Assembly (NCBI GenBank): GCA_026389845.1
Contig: JAPLHB010000109.1
Coordinates: forward strand, 1 to 64,000
Length of the DNA stretch: 64,000 bases
Direction: 5' to 3'
Source: Chloroflexota bacterium
GTDB lineage: Bacteria > Chloroflexota > Anaerolineae > CG2-30-64-16
Shown here: in pieces, positions 38,001-46,568 of the stretch
Layout: each line of letters begins with the position of its first letter
How positions within the stretch are numbered: position 1 is the stretch's first letter
Notes under the pieces: model-generated
What the model was told of the DNA's origin: nothing
Databases searched by the model: none
The model's input: only the letters and a program-made list of their open reading frames with translations
Program-made: the position numbers and the translations under genes

Positions 38001-38035
38001 AAGCGGAGGCGCGTTGCGTGCCTCCGCTTTTTTGT
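38001..38035 (+). terminator. Terminator after the S1-domain gene
   Basis: AAGCGGAGGC (38001-38010) and GCCTCCGCTT (38020-38029), a perfect 10-bp stem, followed by a run of T. It lies beyond MITE copy A, so the element is transcribed with the S1 gene. Confidence 0.88.
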
Positions 38036-38088
38036 TGCAGATACATTGGCGTTGGATTCCCGCTTACGCCGCGCGGCGTGAGCTGTGG

Positions 38089-38094
38089 TATAAT
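38089..38094 (+). promoter_or_regulatory. -10 element upstream of clpC
   Basis: A consensus TATAAT at 38089-38094, 52 nt before clpC. No convincing -35 hexamer is seen 17 nt upstream, and no CIRCE or CtsR-like inverted repeat was found between here and the terminator. Confidence 0.5.
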
Positions 38095-38146
38095 GCGCAT
38101 CGGGCCGATAAACTGGCCTCGTTGAGATTGAAAAGGATAGACCATT

Positions 38147-40675
38147 ATGGCTGAGAACACGGATCGCTTTACCAAGCATGCCAAGCAAGTGTTACAGATT
38201 GCCCAAGAAGAAGCTTCGCGTTTGAATCACAGCTACATCGGCACCGAGCACCTGCTGCTGGGCCTGGCGAAAGAAGAAAGCGGCCTGGCGTCGCGTGTCC
38301 TGCGCGAGATGGGCGCCGAGACGACGGACATCGGCCGGGCCGTGGAGCGACTGGCGCCCAAAAACCCACGCGCCCCCTTCGGCCGGCCAGCCCTGACTCC
38401 CCGCACCAAGCACGTCATCGAGCTGGCGGTGGAAGAGGCCAAGCAGATGGGCCATCCCTACATCGGCACCGAGCACCTGTTGTTGGGCCTGGTGCACGAA
38501 TCCGAAGGATTGGCCGCCGAAGTGCTCCGCAGCCTCAACCTGCCCTTGGACAAGATCCGCACCCGCACGAACCAGGCCATCCTCGAGAACCAAGTTCAGG
38601 AAAAAGCCACCAAGAAGAAAGAGAGCAAGACCCCGCTCACCGACCAACTCGGCTTTGACCTGACCGCGCGCGCGGAACAGGGCAAGCTCGATCCGGTCAT
38701 CGGCCGCGACAAGGAGATCGAGCGCGTCATCCAGATCCTCAGCCGGCGTACCAAGAACAACCCCGCGCTGATCGGCGAGCCTGGTGTCGGCAAAACTGCC
38801 ATCGTCGAGGGGCTGGCGCAGCGCATCATCAACGGCGACGTGCCCGAATCGTTGATAGACAAGCGCGTGCTGATGCTCGACGTCGGCTCATTGGTGGCCG
38901 GGACGATCTACCGCGGCCAGTTCGAGGAGCGGCTGAAAAAGGTCATCCAGGAAGTCACCAATTCCGCAGCCATTCTCTTCGTGGACGAAGTCCACATGCT
39001 GGTGGGCGCCGGTGCGGGCGGTGGCAGCGTGGACGCCGCCAACATTCTCAAGCCGGCCCTGGCCCGCGGCGATCTGCAATGTATCGGCGCGACCACGCTG
39101 GACGAATACCGCCAGTATATCGAAGGCGACGCGGCGCTGGAACGACGTTTCCAGCCCATCATCGTCGAGGAGCCGACCATCGAGGAGACCGTCGAAATTC
39201 TCAAGGGCGTGCGTGGCCGTTACGAGGAGCACCACCAGTTGCGCATCGCCGATGCGGCGCTGTCGGCCGCGGCGCGCCTGGCCGCCCGCTACGTCCCCGA
39301 CCGTTTCCTACCCGACAAGGCGATTGACCTGATGGACGAGGCCGCCAGCCGGGTGCGGATGTACAAAGTGCCCTTTGCGACCAGCCTGCGCGAGACCTTC
39401 CGCGATCTGAAGACCACGCAACGCCAGAAGGAAAAGGCCGTCAAGGACAAGCAGTTCGATGACGCGCTCGATCTGAGTCACCGCGAGATGGATCTGGAGC
39501 GCAAGCTGGAACAGTTGCGCCGCGGCTGGCAGGAATTGGCTCCCCCGCCCATGGTTACCGAGGAGGACATCACCGAGGTGGTGGCGATGTGGACAGGCAT
39601 CCCCTTGCAGCGGCTCCAGGGCAAGGAGACGGTACGTCTGCTGGAGATGGAGGGCTATCTCCACAAGAAAGTTGTGGGGCAAGACGAGCCGGTCCAGGCC
39701 ATCGCCAAAGCCGTGCGCCGTGCGCGCACCGGCCTGAAAGACCCCAAACGGCCCATCGGCACCTTCATGTTCCTCGGCCCCACCGGCGTCGGCAAGACGC
39801 TGCTCGCCAAGAGCCTGGCTGAGTTTCTCTTCGGGTCCGAAGACGCGCTCATCAAGCTGGACATGAGCGAGTTCATGGAGCGGCACAACGTCAGCCGGCT
39901 GGTGGGTGCGCCCCCCGGCTACATCGGCTACGAGGAAGGGGGTCAGTTGACCGAGGCGGTGCGCCGCCGGCCTTATTGCGTGGTGTTGCTGGACGAGATC
40001 GAGAAGGCGCACCCCGAAGTCTTCAATATGCTGCTTCAGATCATGGAAGACGGCAATCTGTCGGACGCGAAGGGCCGGCGAGTGGACTTCCGCAACGCAA
40101 TCCTCATTATGACCTCCAACGTCGGCGCGAGCCTCATCAAGCACAGTGCGGCGCTCGGCTTCGCGGTGGCCCGCGACGAGGCGGAGCAGGAGGAAAGCGA
40201 GTACGAAGTGATGAAGGAGCGGGTGACGGATGCGCTCAAACACACCTTCCGTCCCGAATTCCTCAACCGCCTGGATGGCGTGATGGTCTTCCGCAATTTG
40301 AGCCGCGAGCAGATTACTGCGATCGTGGATTTGGAGTTGAACCGGGTGCGCGCACTGATCGCCGAGCACAACATCACCCTGGAAGTGACCCGGGAAGTCA
40401 AGGATGAGATCGCCAAAGCCGGCTACGATTCCGAATACGGCGCTCGCCCGCTCCGCCGGGTGATCCAGGACAGGGTGGAAGATCGCCTGAGCGAAGGTAT
40501 CCTGAGCGGTGAGTTCAAGCCGGGCGACGTGGTGACGGTCATCCTGGGGCCGGGTGAGCGATTCGACTTCGAGGTGCGCTCGGCGCCCGAGCCGGCCCAA
40601 TCGGTCGTCGTGACGCCCATCCTGGTCTCCCAACCCGCGCTGCCGCTCGAGTTGGCCGCGGCCATGTCGGCTTGA
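38147..40675 (+). CDS. clpC: ATP-dependent Clp protease ATPase subunit ClpC
   Basis: 842-residue Hsp100 AAA+ unfoldase that feeds ClpP. Two Clp-N repeats ([18 protein letters not shown] and [18 protein letters not shown]), AAA-1 Walker [10 protein letters not shown], Walker [11 protein letters not shown], the UVR/middle domain (about residues 410-470, [19 protein letters not shown]), then AAA-2 with [32 protein letters not shown] and the sensor-2 region [11 protein letters not shown]. The short middle domain is that of ClpC, not ClpB. The Pro-rich C-terminal tail differs from the family. ATG at 38147 begins the clear homology. No clpP or ctsR is nearby. Confidence 0.95.
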   Translation: MAENTDRFTKHAKQVLQIAQEEASRLNHSYIGTEHLLLGLAKEESGLASRVLREMGAETTDIGRAVERLAPKNPRAPFGRPALTPRTKHVIELAVEEAKQMGHPYIGTEHLLLGLVHESEGLAAEVLRSLNLPLDKIRTRTNQAILENQVQEKATKKKESKTPLTDQLGFDLTARAEQGKLDPVIGRDKEIERVIQILSRRTKNNPALIGEPGVGKTAIVEGLAQRIINGDVPESLIDKRVLMLDVGSLVAGTIYRGQFEERLKKVIQEVTNSAAILFVDEVHMLVGAGAGGGSVDAANILKPALARGDLQCIGATTLDEYRQYIEGDAALERRFQPIIVEEPTIEETVEILKGVRGRYEEHHQLRIADAALSAAARLAARYVPDRFLPDKAIDLMDEAASRVRMYKVPFATSLRETFRDLKTTQRQKEKAVKDKQFDDALDLSHREMDLERKLEQLRRGWQELAPPPMVTEEDITEVVAMWTGIPLQRLQGKETVRLLEMEGYLHKKVVGQDEPVQAIAKAVRRARTGLKDPKRPIGTFMFLGPTGVGKTLLAKSLAEFLFGSEDALIKLDMSEFMERHNVSRLVGAPPGYIGYEEGGQLTEAVRRRPYCVVLLDEIEKAHPEVFNMLLQIMEDGNLSDAKGRRVDFRNAILIMTSNVGASLIKHSAALGFAVARDEAEQEESEYEVMKERVTDALKHTFRPEFLNRLDGVMVFRNLSREQITAIVDLELNRVRALIAEHNITLEVTREVKDEIAKAGYDSEYGARPLRRVIQDRVEDRLSEGILSGEFKPGDVVTVILGPGERFDFEVRSAPEPAQSVVVTPILVSQPALPLELAAAMSA

Positions 40676-40741
40676 AGGTGCCAGGCACTTTCGGCAGGTC
40701 TTTCTCGATTATCAATCATCGTGTCGAAGTGCCTGGCACCT
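40676..40741. repeat. Inverted repeat (AGGTGCCAGGCACTT) after clpC
   Basis: AGGTGCCAGGCACTT (40676-40690) immediately behind the stop codon faces AAGTGCCTGGCACCT (40727-40741), a perfect 15-bp inverted repeat with a 36-nt interior. The half-site GTGCCAGGCAC is itself palindromic. Confidence 0.8.
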
Positions 40742-40789
40742 GAATGCACAACAGCCGCGTGCGCCCTTGCACGCGGCTGTTGTGCATTC
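40742..40789. terminator. Perfect 21-bp hairpin after clpC
   Basis: The arms 40742-40762 and 40769-40789 are perfect inverted repeats starting GAATGCACAAC, with a 6-nt loop GCCCTT. It directly abuts the previous inverted repeat. No T-run follows on the plus strand, so it may be a Rho-independent-like stall in either direction or a cruciform. It is the strongest hairpin in the window. Confidence 0.6.
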
Positions 40790-40847
40790 TGCGCCAGTGC
40801 GGAACGCCGGCCAGGGATTGTTCGTCTCCTGAATGAACTGTTGCGCT

Positions 40848-40995
40848 GTCATGCTGAGCGGGTTAACGAGCCAGAATTCGCGACGGCGTGATTTCAGCGA
40901 AGCATCCCGCGTGGCATAGAAACTCTTCCTAAAGGATGCTGCGCAATCGCTGGCGTCACGCCGCGGCGCACGGCTCGCCGTTGACCCGCTCAGAA
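40848..40995. mobile_element. MITE family copy B, lacking outer TIRs
   Basis: GTCATGCTGAGCGGGTTAACG at the left and CGTTGACCCGCTCAGAAC at the right keep the inner inverted repeats of the family, with CAGCGAAG inside. The outer TACCGCAAAA ends seen in copies A, C and E are missing. Downstream (40995-41042) is a separate short repeat including TTCAGGGCAAGCTCTGAGAG, seen again at 56537-56584. Confidence 0.65.
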
Positions 40996-41085
40996 CTTGT
41001 CCCATCACTGCGTTCAGGGCAAGCTCTGAGAGAAGCGCAGGAGTGACAAGCTCGTGTCGGCGTCACGCCTTTTGGAGTGCTTACC

Positions 41086-43347
41086 ATGTTCACACTCATC
41101 CCCGACAAACGCCGGGTTCATCTGCTGTCTGCCGTTGCCACGCTAACTGTGATCCTTGCTGGATTGCTCCTGCCCGACGCGGCCACGCGTCCCGCCAGCG
41201 CGTTGGCCGAGACCGGCCCCGCGCCCGCTGATCTCCCCTACGTCCCCGGCGAAGTCCTCATCGGCTGGGAGGCAAGCAGCGCTGGATTCGCCGCCGCGAT
41301 CCGCCCGGCCGGCTTGGACAGCGACCGGAGCAGCCCCGCGTGGCAGGCGGCCGTCCAAACGCTCGCCGCGGCCACGGGCCTGGTCGTCCTGGACGCTCAG
41401 CCGGAATACGGCACGGCGCGACTGGCTGTGTCCCCCGGCCAGGAAGCTGCTGAGATCACCCGTCTGACCGCGCTGCCGTGGGTCAAATATGCCGAGCCGA
41501 ACTACATCGCTCATGCTACCGCCACTTATCCCAACGATCCCTTCTTCAGCGACCAGTGGAACCTGCGGCGGATCGGCGCACCGGAAGCGTGGGACGTGAC
41601 CACGGGCAGCTACTCGATCGTGGTTGCGGTGCTGGATTCCGGCGTTGACCTGGGCCACCCAGAATTCGCCGGCCGCCTGCTGGCCGGCTACGACTACGTC
41701 AACAACGACAACTCGCCGCAGGATGACTTCGGCCACGGCACGCACGTGGCCGGCATCCTGGCGGCCGCGGCCAACAACGCGACCGGCATCGCGGGCCTGG
41801 CCCCGATCGTCAAAATCCTGCCGCTCAAGGTGCTGGATGCGGGCGGCAGCGGCGGTTACGACAACATCGCCCTCGCCATCCGCCGGGCCGCCGATAGCGC
41901 CGTGCAGGTCATCAACCTGAGCCTGGGCGGCATCTACGACAGCTTTACCTTGCGTGACGCCATCACCTACGCCGCCGGGCGCAACGTGGTTCTGGTCACA
42001 GCGGCCGGCAATTGCGCCAAGTCCATCGCCCTGTGTAATTATCAAACCAACCCGACCTTCTACCCGGCGGCCTACCCCGAAGTGATCGCGGTGGCCGCGA
42101 GTGATCACTACGACAACTGGGCCGACTACTCCGGCCATAAATCCTACGTCGCGTTGGCCGCGCCGGGCGGCGCGGCGGCCGACCCGGTGTGGAGCACGCT
42201 TCCCGGCAGCTATGGCTTCGAGTACGGCACCTCGATGGCCGCGCCGCTCGTCTCGGGCGCGGCCGTGTTGGCCCTGACGATTTCGCCGACCCTGACGGCC
42301 GGTCAGGTGGCCGATGCGCTCAAGGCGACGGCCGACAAGACCGGCTACAATCTCCAAACCAGCGCAGCGCTGGACTATGCCACCGGCCGCAACGACTACT
42401 TCGGTTACGGTCGGCTGAACGTGGGCCGGCTGGCGCGATGGGTCTCTCCGGCCTCCCTCAGCGCGGCCCCGACCCATTTGGCTTTTCTGGCCAGCCCTGG
42501 CAGTCAGAAGACCGCGACCGTGACCCTGACCAACCCAAGCGGTCGGCCCGTGAGCTGGCAGGCGACGGTGATTGATGGCGCGACCTGGCTGAGCGCCACT
42601 CCCGCGGCCGGCACGACCGCATATGCCGCGACGGGGACGCTGACCCTGCGCATCGCGCCGGCCGCCCTTGCGCCGGGCTTCTACGATGGCATCGTGCGCG
42701 TGCAATACAGCGGCGCGGCATCGGGCGGCTTCAACGTCTACGTGCGGCTGCAGGTTACCGATGCGGTACACTTCAACTACGCGCCCCTGTTCCCCATCCG
42801 CGATCTGCGCGCCGACTGGATAGACCCGCTGGCAGGCGGCTCTCCGCTCAACCTGACCGACAACAGCCAGCGCCAGGTGTCCCTGCCGTTCCCGTTCTAC
42901 TTCTACGGTCAGACCTACGAGAGCCTCTGGGTGACGGATGACGGCCTGGCCTTCTTCGGCCAGGGGGGCGCGGGTGCGATCAGCGCGGTCGGCGCCTGCC
43001 TGCCCACCGCGGCCTGGCCCAACAGCGCCATTTACGCGCTCTGGGCCGACTGGAAGCCGGCGTTGGGCGGCCAGGTTTACGTCAGCCAACCCGACGCCGA
43101 CCGCTACGCCGTCACCTGGTATCAGGTGCAGCAGACGCCGGCCGCGGCGCCCCAGTCGTTTCAGATCGTCCTGTTCCGCGACGGCCACCTGGCGCTTCAA
43201 TATCTGTCCGTCCCGTCGCCGCCCCAGGGCACGATCGGCCTGGAGAACTACGATGGAACCTACGCCGTCCAGCTCGCGTGCGGCGGGGCCGGACGCCCCG
43301 TCGGCAGCGGGGATGCCGTCAGCCTGCGGCCGGATCTGCCGTGGTGA
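41086..43347 (+). CDS. Secreted subtilisin-family serine protease
   Basis: 753 residues. A hydrophobic signal segment covers residues about 10-27. An inhibitor-like propeptide (YVPGEVLIGWEA ... VKYAEPNYI) is followed by the S8 domain with D184 in VAVLDSGVDLGHPEF, H220 in GHGTHVAGI and S383 in GTSMAAPLVSGAA. After residue 440 come an Ig-like region (VTLTNPSGRPVSWQATV) and a C-terminal beta domain of about 190 residues (LPFPFYFYGQTYESLWVTDDG onward). That domain recurs near the middle of the repeat protein at 59496. ATG 41086 has GGAG 8 nt upstream; a GTG at 41077 is also in frame. Confidence 0.92.
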   Translation: MFTLIPDKRRVHLLSAVATLTVILAGLLLPDAATRPASALAETGPAPADLPYVPGEVLIGWEASSAGFAAAIRPAGLDSDRSSPAWQAAVQTLAAATGLVVLDAQPEYGTARLAVSPGQEAAEITRLTALPWVKYAEPNYIAHATATYPNDPFFSDQWNLRRIGAPEAWDVTTGSYSIVVAVLDSGVDLGHPEFAGRLLAGYDYVNNDNSPQDDFGHGTHVAGILAAAANNATGIAGLAPIVKILPLKVLDAGGSGGYDNIALAIRRAADSAVQVINLSLGGIYDSFTLRDAITYAAGRNVVLVTAAGNCAKSIALCNYQTNPTFYPAAYPEVIAVAASDHYDNWADYSGHKSYVALAAPGGAAADPVWSTLPGSYGFEYGTSMAAPLVSGAAVLALTISPTLTAGQVADALKATADKTGYNLQTSAALDYATGRNDYFGYGRLNVGRLARWVSPASLSAAPTHLAFLASPGSQKTATVTLTNPSGRPVSWQATVIDGATWLSATPAAGTTAYAATGTLTLRIAPAALAPGFYDGIVRVQYSGAASGGFNVYVRLQVTDAVHFNYAPLFPIRDLRADWIDPLAGGSPLNLTDNSQRQVSLPFPFYFYGQTYESLWVTDDGLAFFGQGGAGAISAVGACLPTAAWPNSAIYALWADWKPALGGQVYVSQPDADRYAVTWYQVQQTPAAAPQSFQIVLFRDGHLALQYLSVPSPPQGTIGLENYDGTYAVQLACGGAGRPVGSGDAVSLRPDLPW

Positions 43348-43372
43348 ACAGATTCGTCTCGATCTTGCAAGG

Positions 43373-43563
43373 GTATAACGCAAAACTGTCGGGAGCATGT
43401 CACCCTGAGCGGGTTAACGACGAGTGGCGCGTTGCGGCATCTCACCAGCGAAGGGTCTCGTCGCGCGATACGGAGATTCTTCGCTGGTGTCACGCCGTTG
43501 CGAAAGGCCCGAGGTAGACCCGCTCAGAATGACAGCGAGGCCGCCGACACTTTTGCGGTATAC
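43373..43563. mobile_element. MITE family copy C
   Basis: About 191 bp with TIRs GTATAACGCAAAACTGTCGG and, inverted, GTATACCGCAAAAGTGTCGG. The inner module CTGAGCGGGTTAACG ... AGACCCGCTCAGAATGACA and CCAGCGAAG / CTTCGCTGG is intact. No clear target duplication. It lies between the subtilase and the promoter of the next gene. Confidence 0.78.
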
Positions 43564-43581
43564 TCATCGTGCAAAAAAAAC

Positions 43582-43610
43582 TTGCGACCGGCAAAGTTTC
43601 GGCGTATAAT
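43582..43610 (+). promoter_or_regulatory. Promoter of CAP-domain gene 1
   Basis: TTGCGA (43582-43587), 17-nt spacer, TATAAT (43605-43610), 62 nt before the start codon; located 18 nt beyond the end of MITE copy C. Confidence 0.68.
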
Positions 43611-43672
43611 CTCCAAGTAGCTTGGCGTTTTTCCCCAACCCCATACAGCACGGCTTTCTCGGAGGTATCATC

Positions 43673-44593
43673 ATGCCATCAGATGTCCAGCACGGGAAGC
43701 ATTTTTGGCTGCGCCTTCTCCTCGTCGGCGGGCTGATCGCGCTGTCGTTCAATATCGTGAGCGCGGGATCGGTCGCCGGCGGCCGATCGCAGACCCCTGC
43801 CGTACCGGCCGCCTGTGAGCCGCTGCCGCCCGGCAGCACGCCGGAGAGCCAGGCGAACTCGATGATCGTGGCTCTCAACCAATGGCGCGTGGCAAACGGC
43901 TACACCGTCGTCGGGTACAATGCCCAGTTGGCGAATGCAGCCCTGGCCCACAGCCAGGAGATGTCGCAATATAACTACGTCAATCACACGGGCCGCAATG
44001 GCTCTACGCCCGGCCAACGCGCCATGGCGGCCGGCTACAACTATTCGCTGGTCGGTGAAAACCTGGAGGCGGGGCTGGCCGACGCGGCCGCGATCATCCA
44101 GCGGTGGTGGCAGCAAAGCCCAGCCCATCTCTACGTCATGCAGATGCCCGTGCGCGAGATCGGCGTCGGCTACGTGTACGATCCGAACGATCAGGCGGGT
44201 GTTGATTTGGGCGACGGGACAACCGGCGGCCCCTACTGTCACTATTGGACGTTGATGGTCGGGACGCGCTCGTCGGTCTACCCGGTGGTCGTCAACCGGG
44301 GCGCGGCAACCACGAACAGCCGCAACGTCATGGTGACGATCGGCATCGGCAGTTCAGCCAGCTTGCCGGAAGTGCCATTCGTGCGTTTCGCCGCTCAGCC
44401 CCAGTGGAACGGCGTGCCGTGGATTGCTTTCACCGGGCAGGAGATTCCCTTCGTGCTGCCGGCTGGCGATGGCGCCAAGACCGTCTACGGTCAGGTGAAG
44501 TACTACATGGTTCCACTGGATGCCGTCTCGGCTACCATCCGCCTGGCGACGACAGGTGGGCGTCGGATGTATTTGCCGGCAATCAGACATTGA
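43673..44593 (+). CDS. Secreted CAP/SCP-domain protein with YLPAIRH C-terminus
   Basis: 306 residues. ATG 43673 has GGAGGT 6 nt upstream. Signal segment RLLLVGGLIALSFNIVSAG. The CAP domain (about residues 60-200) shows NSMIVALNQWRVANGY, LANAALAHSQEMSQYNYVNHTG, VGENLEAG, WWQQSPAHLYVM and REIGVGY, including the His and Glu of the CAP cavity. CAP proteins in bacteria are extracellular, of uncertain function. After the domain come strands and the end RRMYLPAIRH, part of the motif set shared with other secreted proteins here. A related gene follows. Confidence 0.88.
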   Translation: MPSDVQHGKHFWLRLLLVGGLIALSFNIVSAGSVAGGRSQTPAVPAACEPLPPGSTPESQANSMIVALNQWRVANGYTVVGYNAQLANAALAHSQEMSQYNYVNHTGRNGSTPGQRAMAAGYNYSLVGENLEAGLADAAAIIQRWWQQSPAHLYVMQMPVREIGVGYVYDPNDQAGVDLGDGTTGGPYCHYWTLMVGTRSSVYPVVVNRGAATTNSRNVMVTIGIGSSASLPEVPFVRFAAQPQWNGVPWIAFTGQEIPFVLPAGDGAKTVYGQVKYYMVPLDAVSATIRLATTGGRRMYLPAIRH

Positions 44594-44620
44594 ACACCTG
44601 ATCCTCCCCGTACCACCCAA

Positions 44621-44656
44621 AACCCGACAGGTTTCCGTAACCTTTCGGGTTTTTTG
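44621..44656 (+). terminator. Terminator after CAP gene 1
   Basis: AACCCGA and AGGTT on the left pair with AACCT and TCGGGTT on the right, followed by TTTTT, a classical intrinsic terminator. Confidence 0.88.
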
Positions 44657-44724
44657 TCCTCCCGCACCCCCGCATTCAACGTTCGATTGGATAGTCTGAT
44701 ACCGCGTTCAGGAATCAGGTACTA

Positions 44725-44753
44725 TTGAGTTGAGCGCGTTCTGGCCTTACAAT
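44725..44753 (+). promoter_or_regulatory. Promoter of CAP-domain gene 2
   Basis: TTGAGT (44725-44730), 17-nt spacer, TACAAT (44748-44753), 29 nt before the start codon. Confidence 0.6.
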
Positions 44754-44782
44754 AGACCCAGATAGAAAAGGGGAATGCCGAC

Positions 44783-46378
44783 ATGAAAACCGCCAACGTG
44801 TTGAACAAGAGATACCTCAGCCTGTGGGTTCTGGTAATTGCAAGCCTGATCCTGCAGTGCTGGCCTGCGTTGGCTTCGGCAGACAGCAGACCAGTCAACC
44901 CCGGCGCCTCTCAATCCACTTCCGCAGTGTTGAGCTACGTTCCCAGTCCCAAGACCACCACTGCCGGCTGGGAAGTCCGCCCGACCCTCATCGCTTCTTC
45001 CCGCCAACACGTGACGGGCGCGGCTGTGGCAAACGAGGCTTCACCGGCAGAGCTGACTGCCCAGGTCGTCTACCTGCTGAACCAGGAACGGGTGAACCGC
45101 GGTCTGATGCCCCTCAAGGCTAATGCCGACCTGGCGGCCGCCGCGTTAGGCCACAGCGAGGACATGGCGCTCAACGACTTCTTCGGCCACACCAGCTCGA
45201 ACGGCAACACCTTGGGTGTCCGTCTGACGAACGCCGGTTACGTGAACTACACCGGCGGGGGCGAGAACATCGCCGCCGGGTTCGAGACGCCCCAGTTGGT
45301 GATGGATGCATGGATGAACAGCACCGGCCATCGCAACAACATCCTGAACGCCAACTACCGCGAGATCGGTGTTGGCTTCTACGATCAGGACGATGACCAA
45401 TCGAACGTCCGCCTACCCGATGGCAGCCTGGGCGGTCCGTACTTCGACTACTGGACACAGGACTTCGGCACCCGCCAAAACGTCTACCCGGTCATCGTCA
45501 ATCTGGAAGCCGCGACCACCGACAACGCGCAGGTCACCCTGGCGATCTACGGCCAGGGCTGGGCGACGCAGATGCAGGTTGCCAACTCGTCCGACTTCGC
45601 CGGCGCGAGCTGGGAACCCTATACGGCCAACACGATTTGGACGCTGCTGTCGGGCAATGGGCCACACACCGTCTACGTCAAGCTGGGCAACAGCTACGGC
45701 CTGGAGTTTGTCTCCAGCGATGAGATCGCGCTGACCGGCCAGGTGGAACCGACGCCCACGCCGTCCCCGACGCCGACCCCCTCGCCCACGCCACAGCCCA
45801 GCCTGCCGCCCGCTGGCGTGAACATCAATAACGGGCAGCCGTACACCGGTCAGGCCGTCGTGACCCTGGCGTTGGAACTGCCGGCGGGGGCGCGCAAGGT
45901 CGAAGGCGCTGACAACCCCAGCTTCACCGGCGCTCAGCCGTTGCCGGTTCAGGCGCAGGTGGAGTGGCGTCTCAACGAGTCCCAGGCAGGCCGGCAGACC
46001 GTGTACCTGCGTTATCGCGATGGCTCCGGCCAGGTCAGTCCGGCCGCCTCGGCCAGCATCATCTACGACCCCGTGCCGCCGACCGGCCACGTGACGATCA
46101 CCGCCAACAACGGCCTATCGCTGCTGGTGAGCGTGGATGCACGCGACTCCTTGAGCGGGATCGCGGCTATGGAGGTTGGCCTCAGCCCCGATCAACTAAC
46201 GTGGCAGACGTACCTGACCGTGGTCAAGGTGCTTCTGCCGGCCGGCGGACAGGGCGGCACGCCGGTCGTCTACGCCCGCTTCCGCGATCAGGCCGGCAAC
46301 GAGTCGCCGATCTTCCGCAGCGACCAGCCGGCGACCGGTACGCAGACTTTCATCCCCTTCGTCAGCCGCAACCGGTAA
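44783..46378 (+). CDS. Secreted CAP-domain protein with Thr/Pro linker
   Basis: 531 residues. Signal peptide (LWVLVIASLILQCWPALASA). CAP domain at about residues 90-230: AQVVYLLNQERVNRGLMPL, LAAAALGHSEDMALNDFFGH, GGENIAAG, MDAWMNSTGHRNNILN and YREIGVGFY, with the conserved His, Glu and second His present. A beta region is followed by a TPTPSPTP linker (about 325-345) and two Ig-like or fibronectin-like domains. It ends TQTFIPFVSRNR. CAP domain is typical and closer to YkwD-type than its upstream neighbour. Function outside the cell is not known. Confidence 0.9.
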   Translation: MKTANVLNKRYLSLWVLVIASLILQCWPALASADSRPVNPGASQSTSAVLSYVPSPKTTTAGWEVRPTLIASSRQHVTGAAVANEASPAELTAQVVYLLNQERVNRGLMPLKANADLAAAALGHSEDMALNDFFGHTSSNGNTLGVRLTNAGYVNYTGGGENIAAGFETPQLVMDAWMNSTGHRNNILNANYREIGVGFYDQDDDQSNVRLPDGSLGGPYFDYWTQDFGTRQNVYPVIVNLEAATTDNAQVTLAIYGQGWATQMQVANSSDFAGASWEPYTANTIWTLLSGNGPHTVYVKLGNSYGLEFVSSDEIALTGQVEPTPTPSPTPTPSPTPQPSLPPAGVNINNGQPYTGQAVVTLALELPAGARKVEGADNPSFTGAQPLPVQAQVEWRLNESQAGRQTVYLRYRDGSGQVSPAASASIIYDPVPPTGHVTITANNGLSLLVSVDARDSLSGIAAMEVGLSPDQLTWQTYLTVVKVLLPAGGQGGTPVVYARFRDQAGNESPIFRSDQPATGTQTFIPFVSRNR

Positions 46379-46406
46379 ACGTCCGAATCGCCATCCCCCC
46401 GATATC

Positions 46407-46450
46407 AGACCCGCAGGGTTTTCGGAGACCCTGCGGGTCTCTTTGTGTCC
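46407..46450 (+). terminator. Terminator after CAP gene 2
   Basis: AGACCCGCAGGGT (46407-46419) and ACCCTGCGGGTCT (46428-46440) form a perfect 13-bp stem followed by CTTTGTG. Confidence 0.88.
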
Positions 46451-46477
46451 CGCTCCCGCGCTCTAGCCCTGGCGCGT

Positions 46478-46547
46478 CGTTTGCGTATAGCAAACGTCTT
46501 CATTAGGGTAAAGAGTGTACGGTAGGGTTCTGCTAACCCATGGGTTA
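46478..46547. promoter_or_regulatory. Two inverted repeats upstream of the giant secreted-protein gene
   Basis: CGTTTGC-gtata-GCAAACG (46478-46496) and the perfect palindrome TAACCCATGGGTTA (46534-46547), which overlaps GGTTAACC. They are in the 5' region of the giant gene and could be operators, but no regulator is known. No clear -35/-10 pair was found. Confidence 0.4.
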
Positions 46548-46568
46548 ACCAGCAAGGGAGGAATGACG

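Noticed and set aside
38041-38146. CIRCE or CtsR operator before clpC
   Set aside because: No matching inverted repeat could be found; only a -10 hexamer is supported.
41143-43398. Minus-strand open frame of 751 codons opposite the subtilase
   Set aside because: The plus strand carries complete catalytic motifs with signal peptide; the antisense reading has none.
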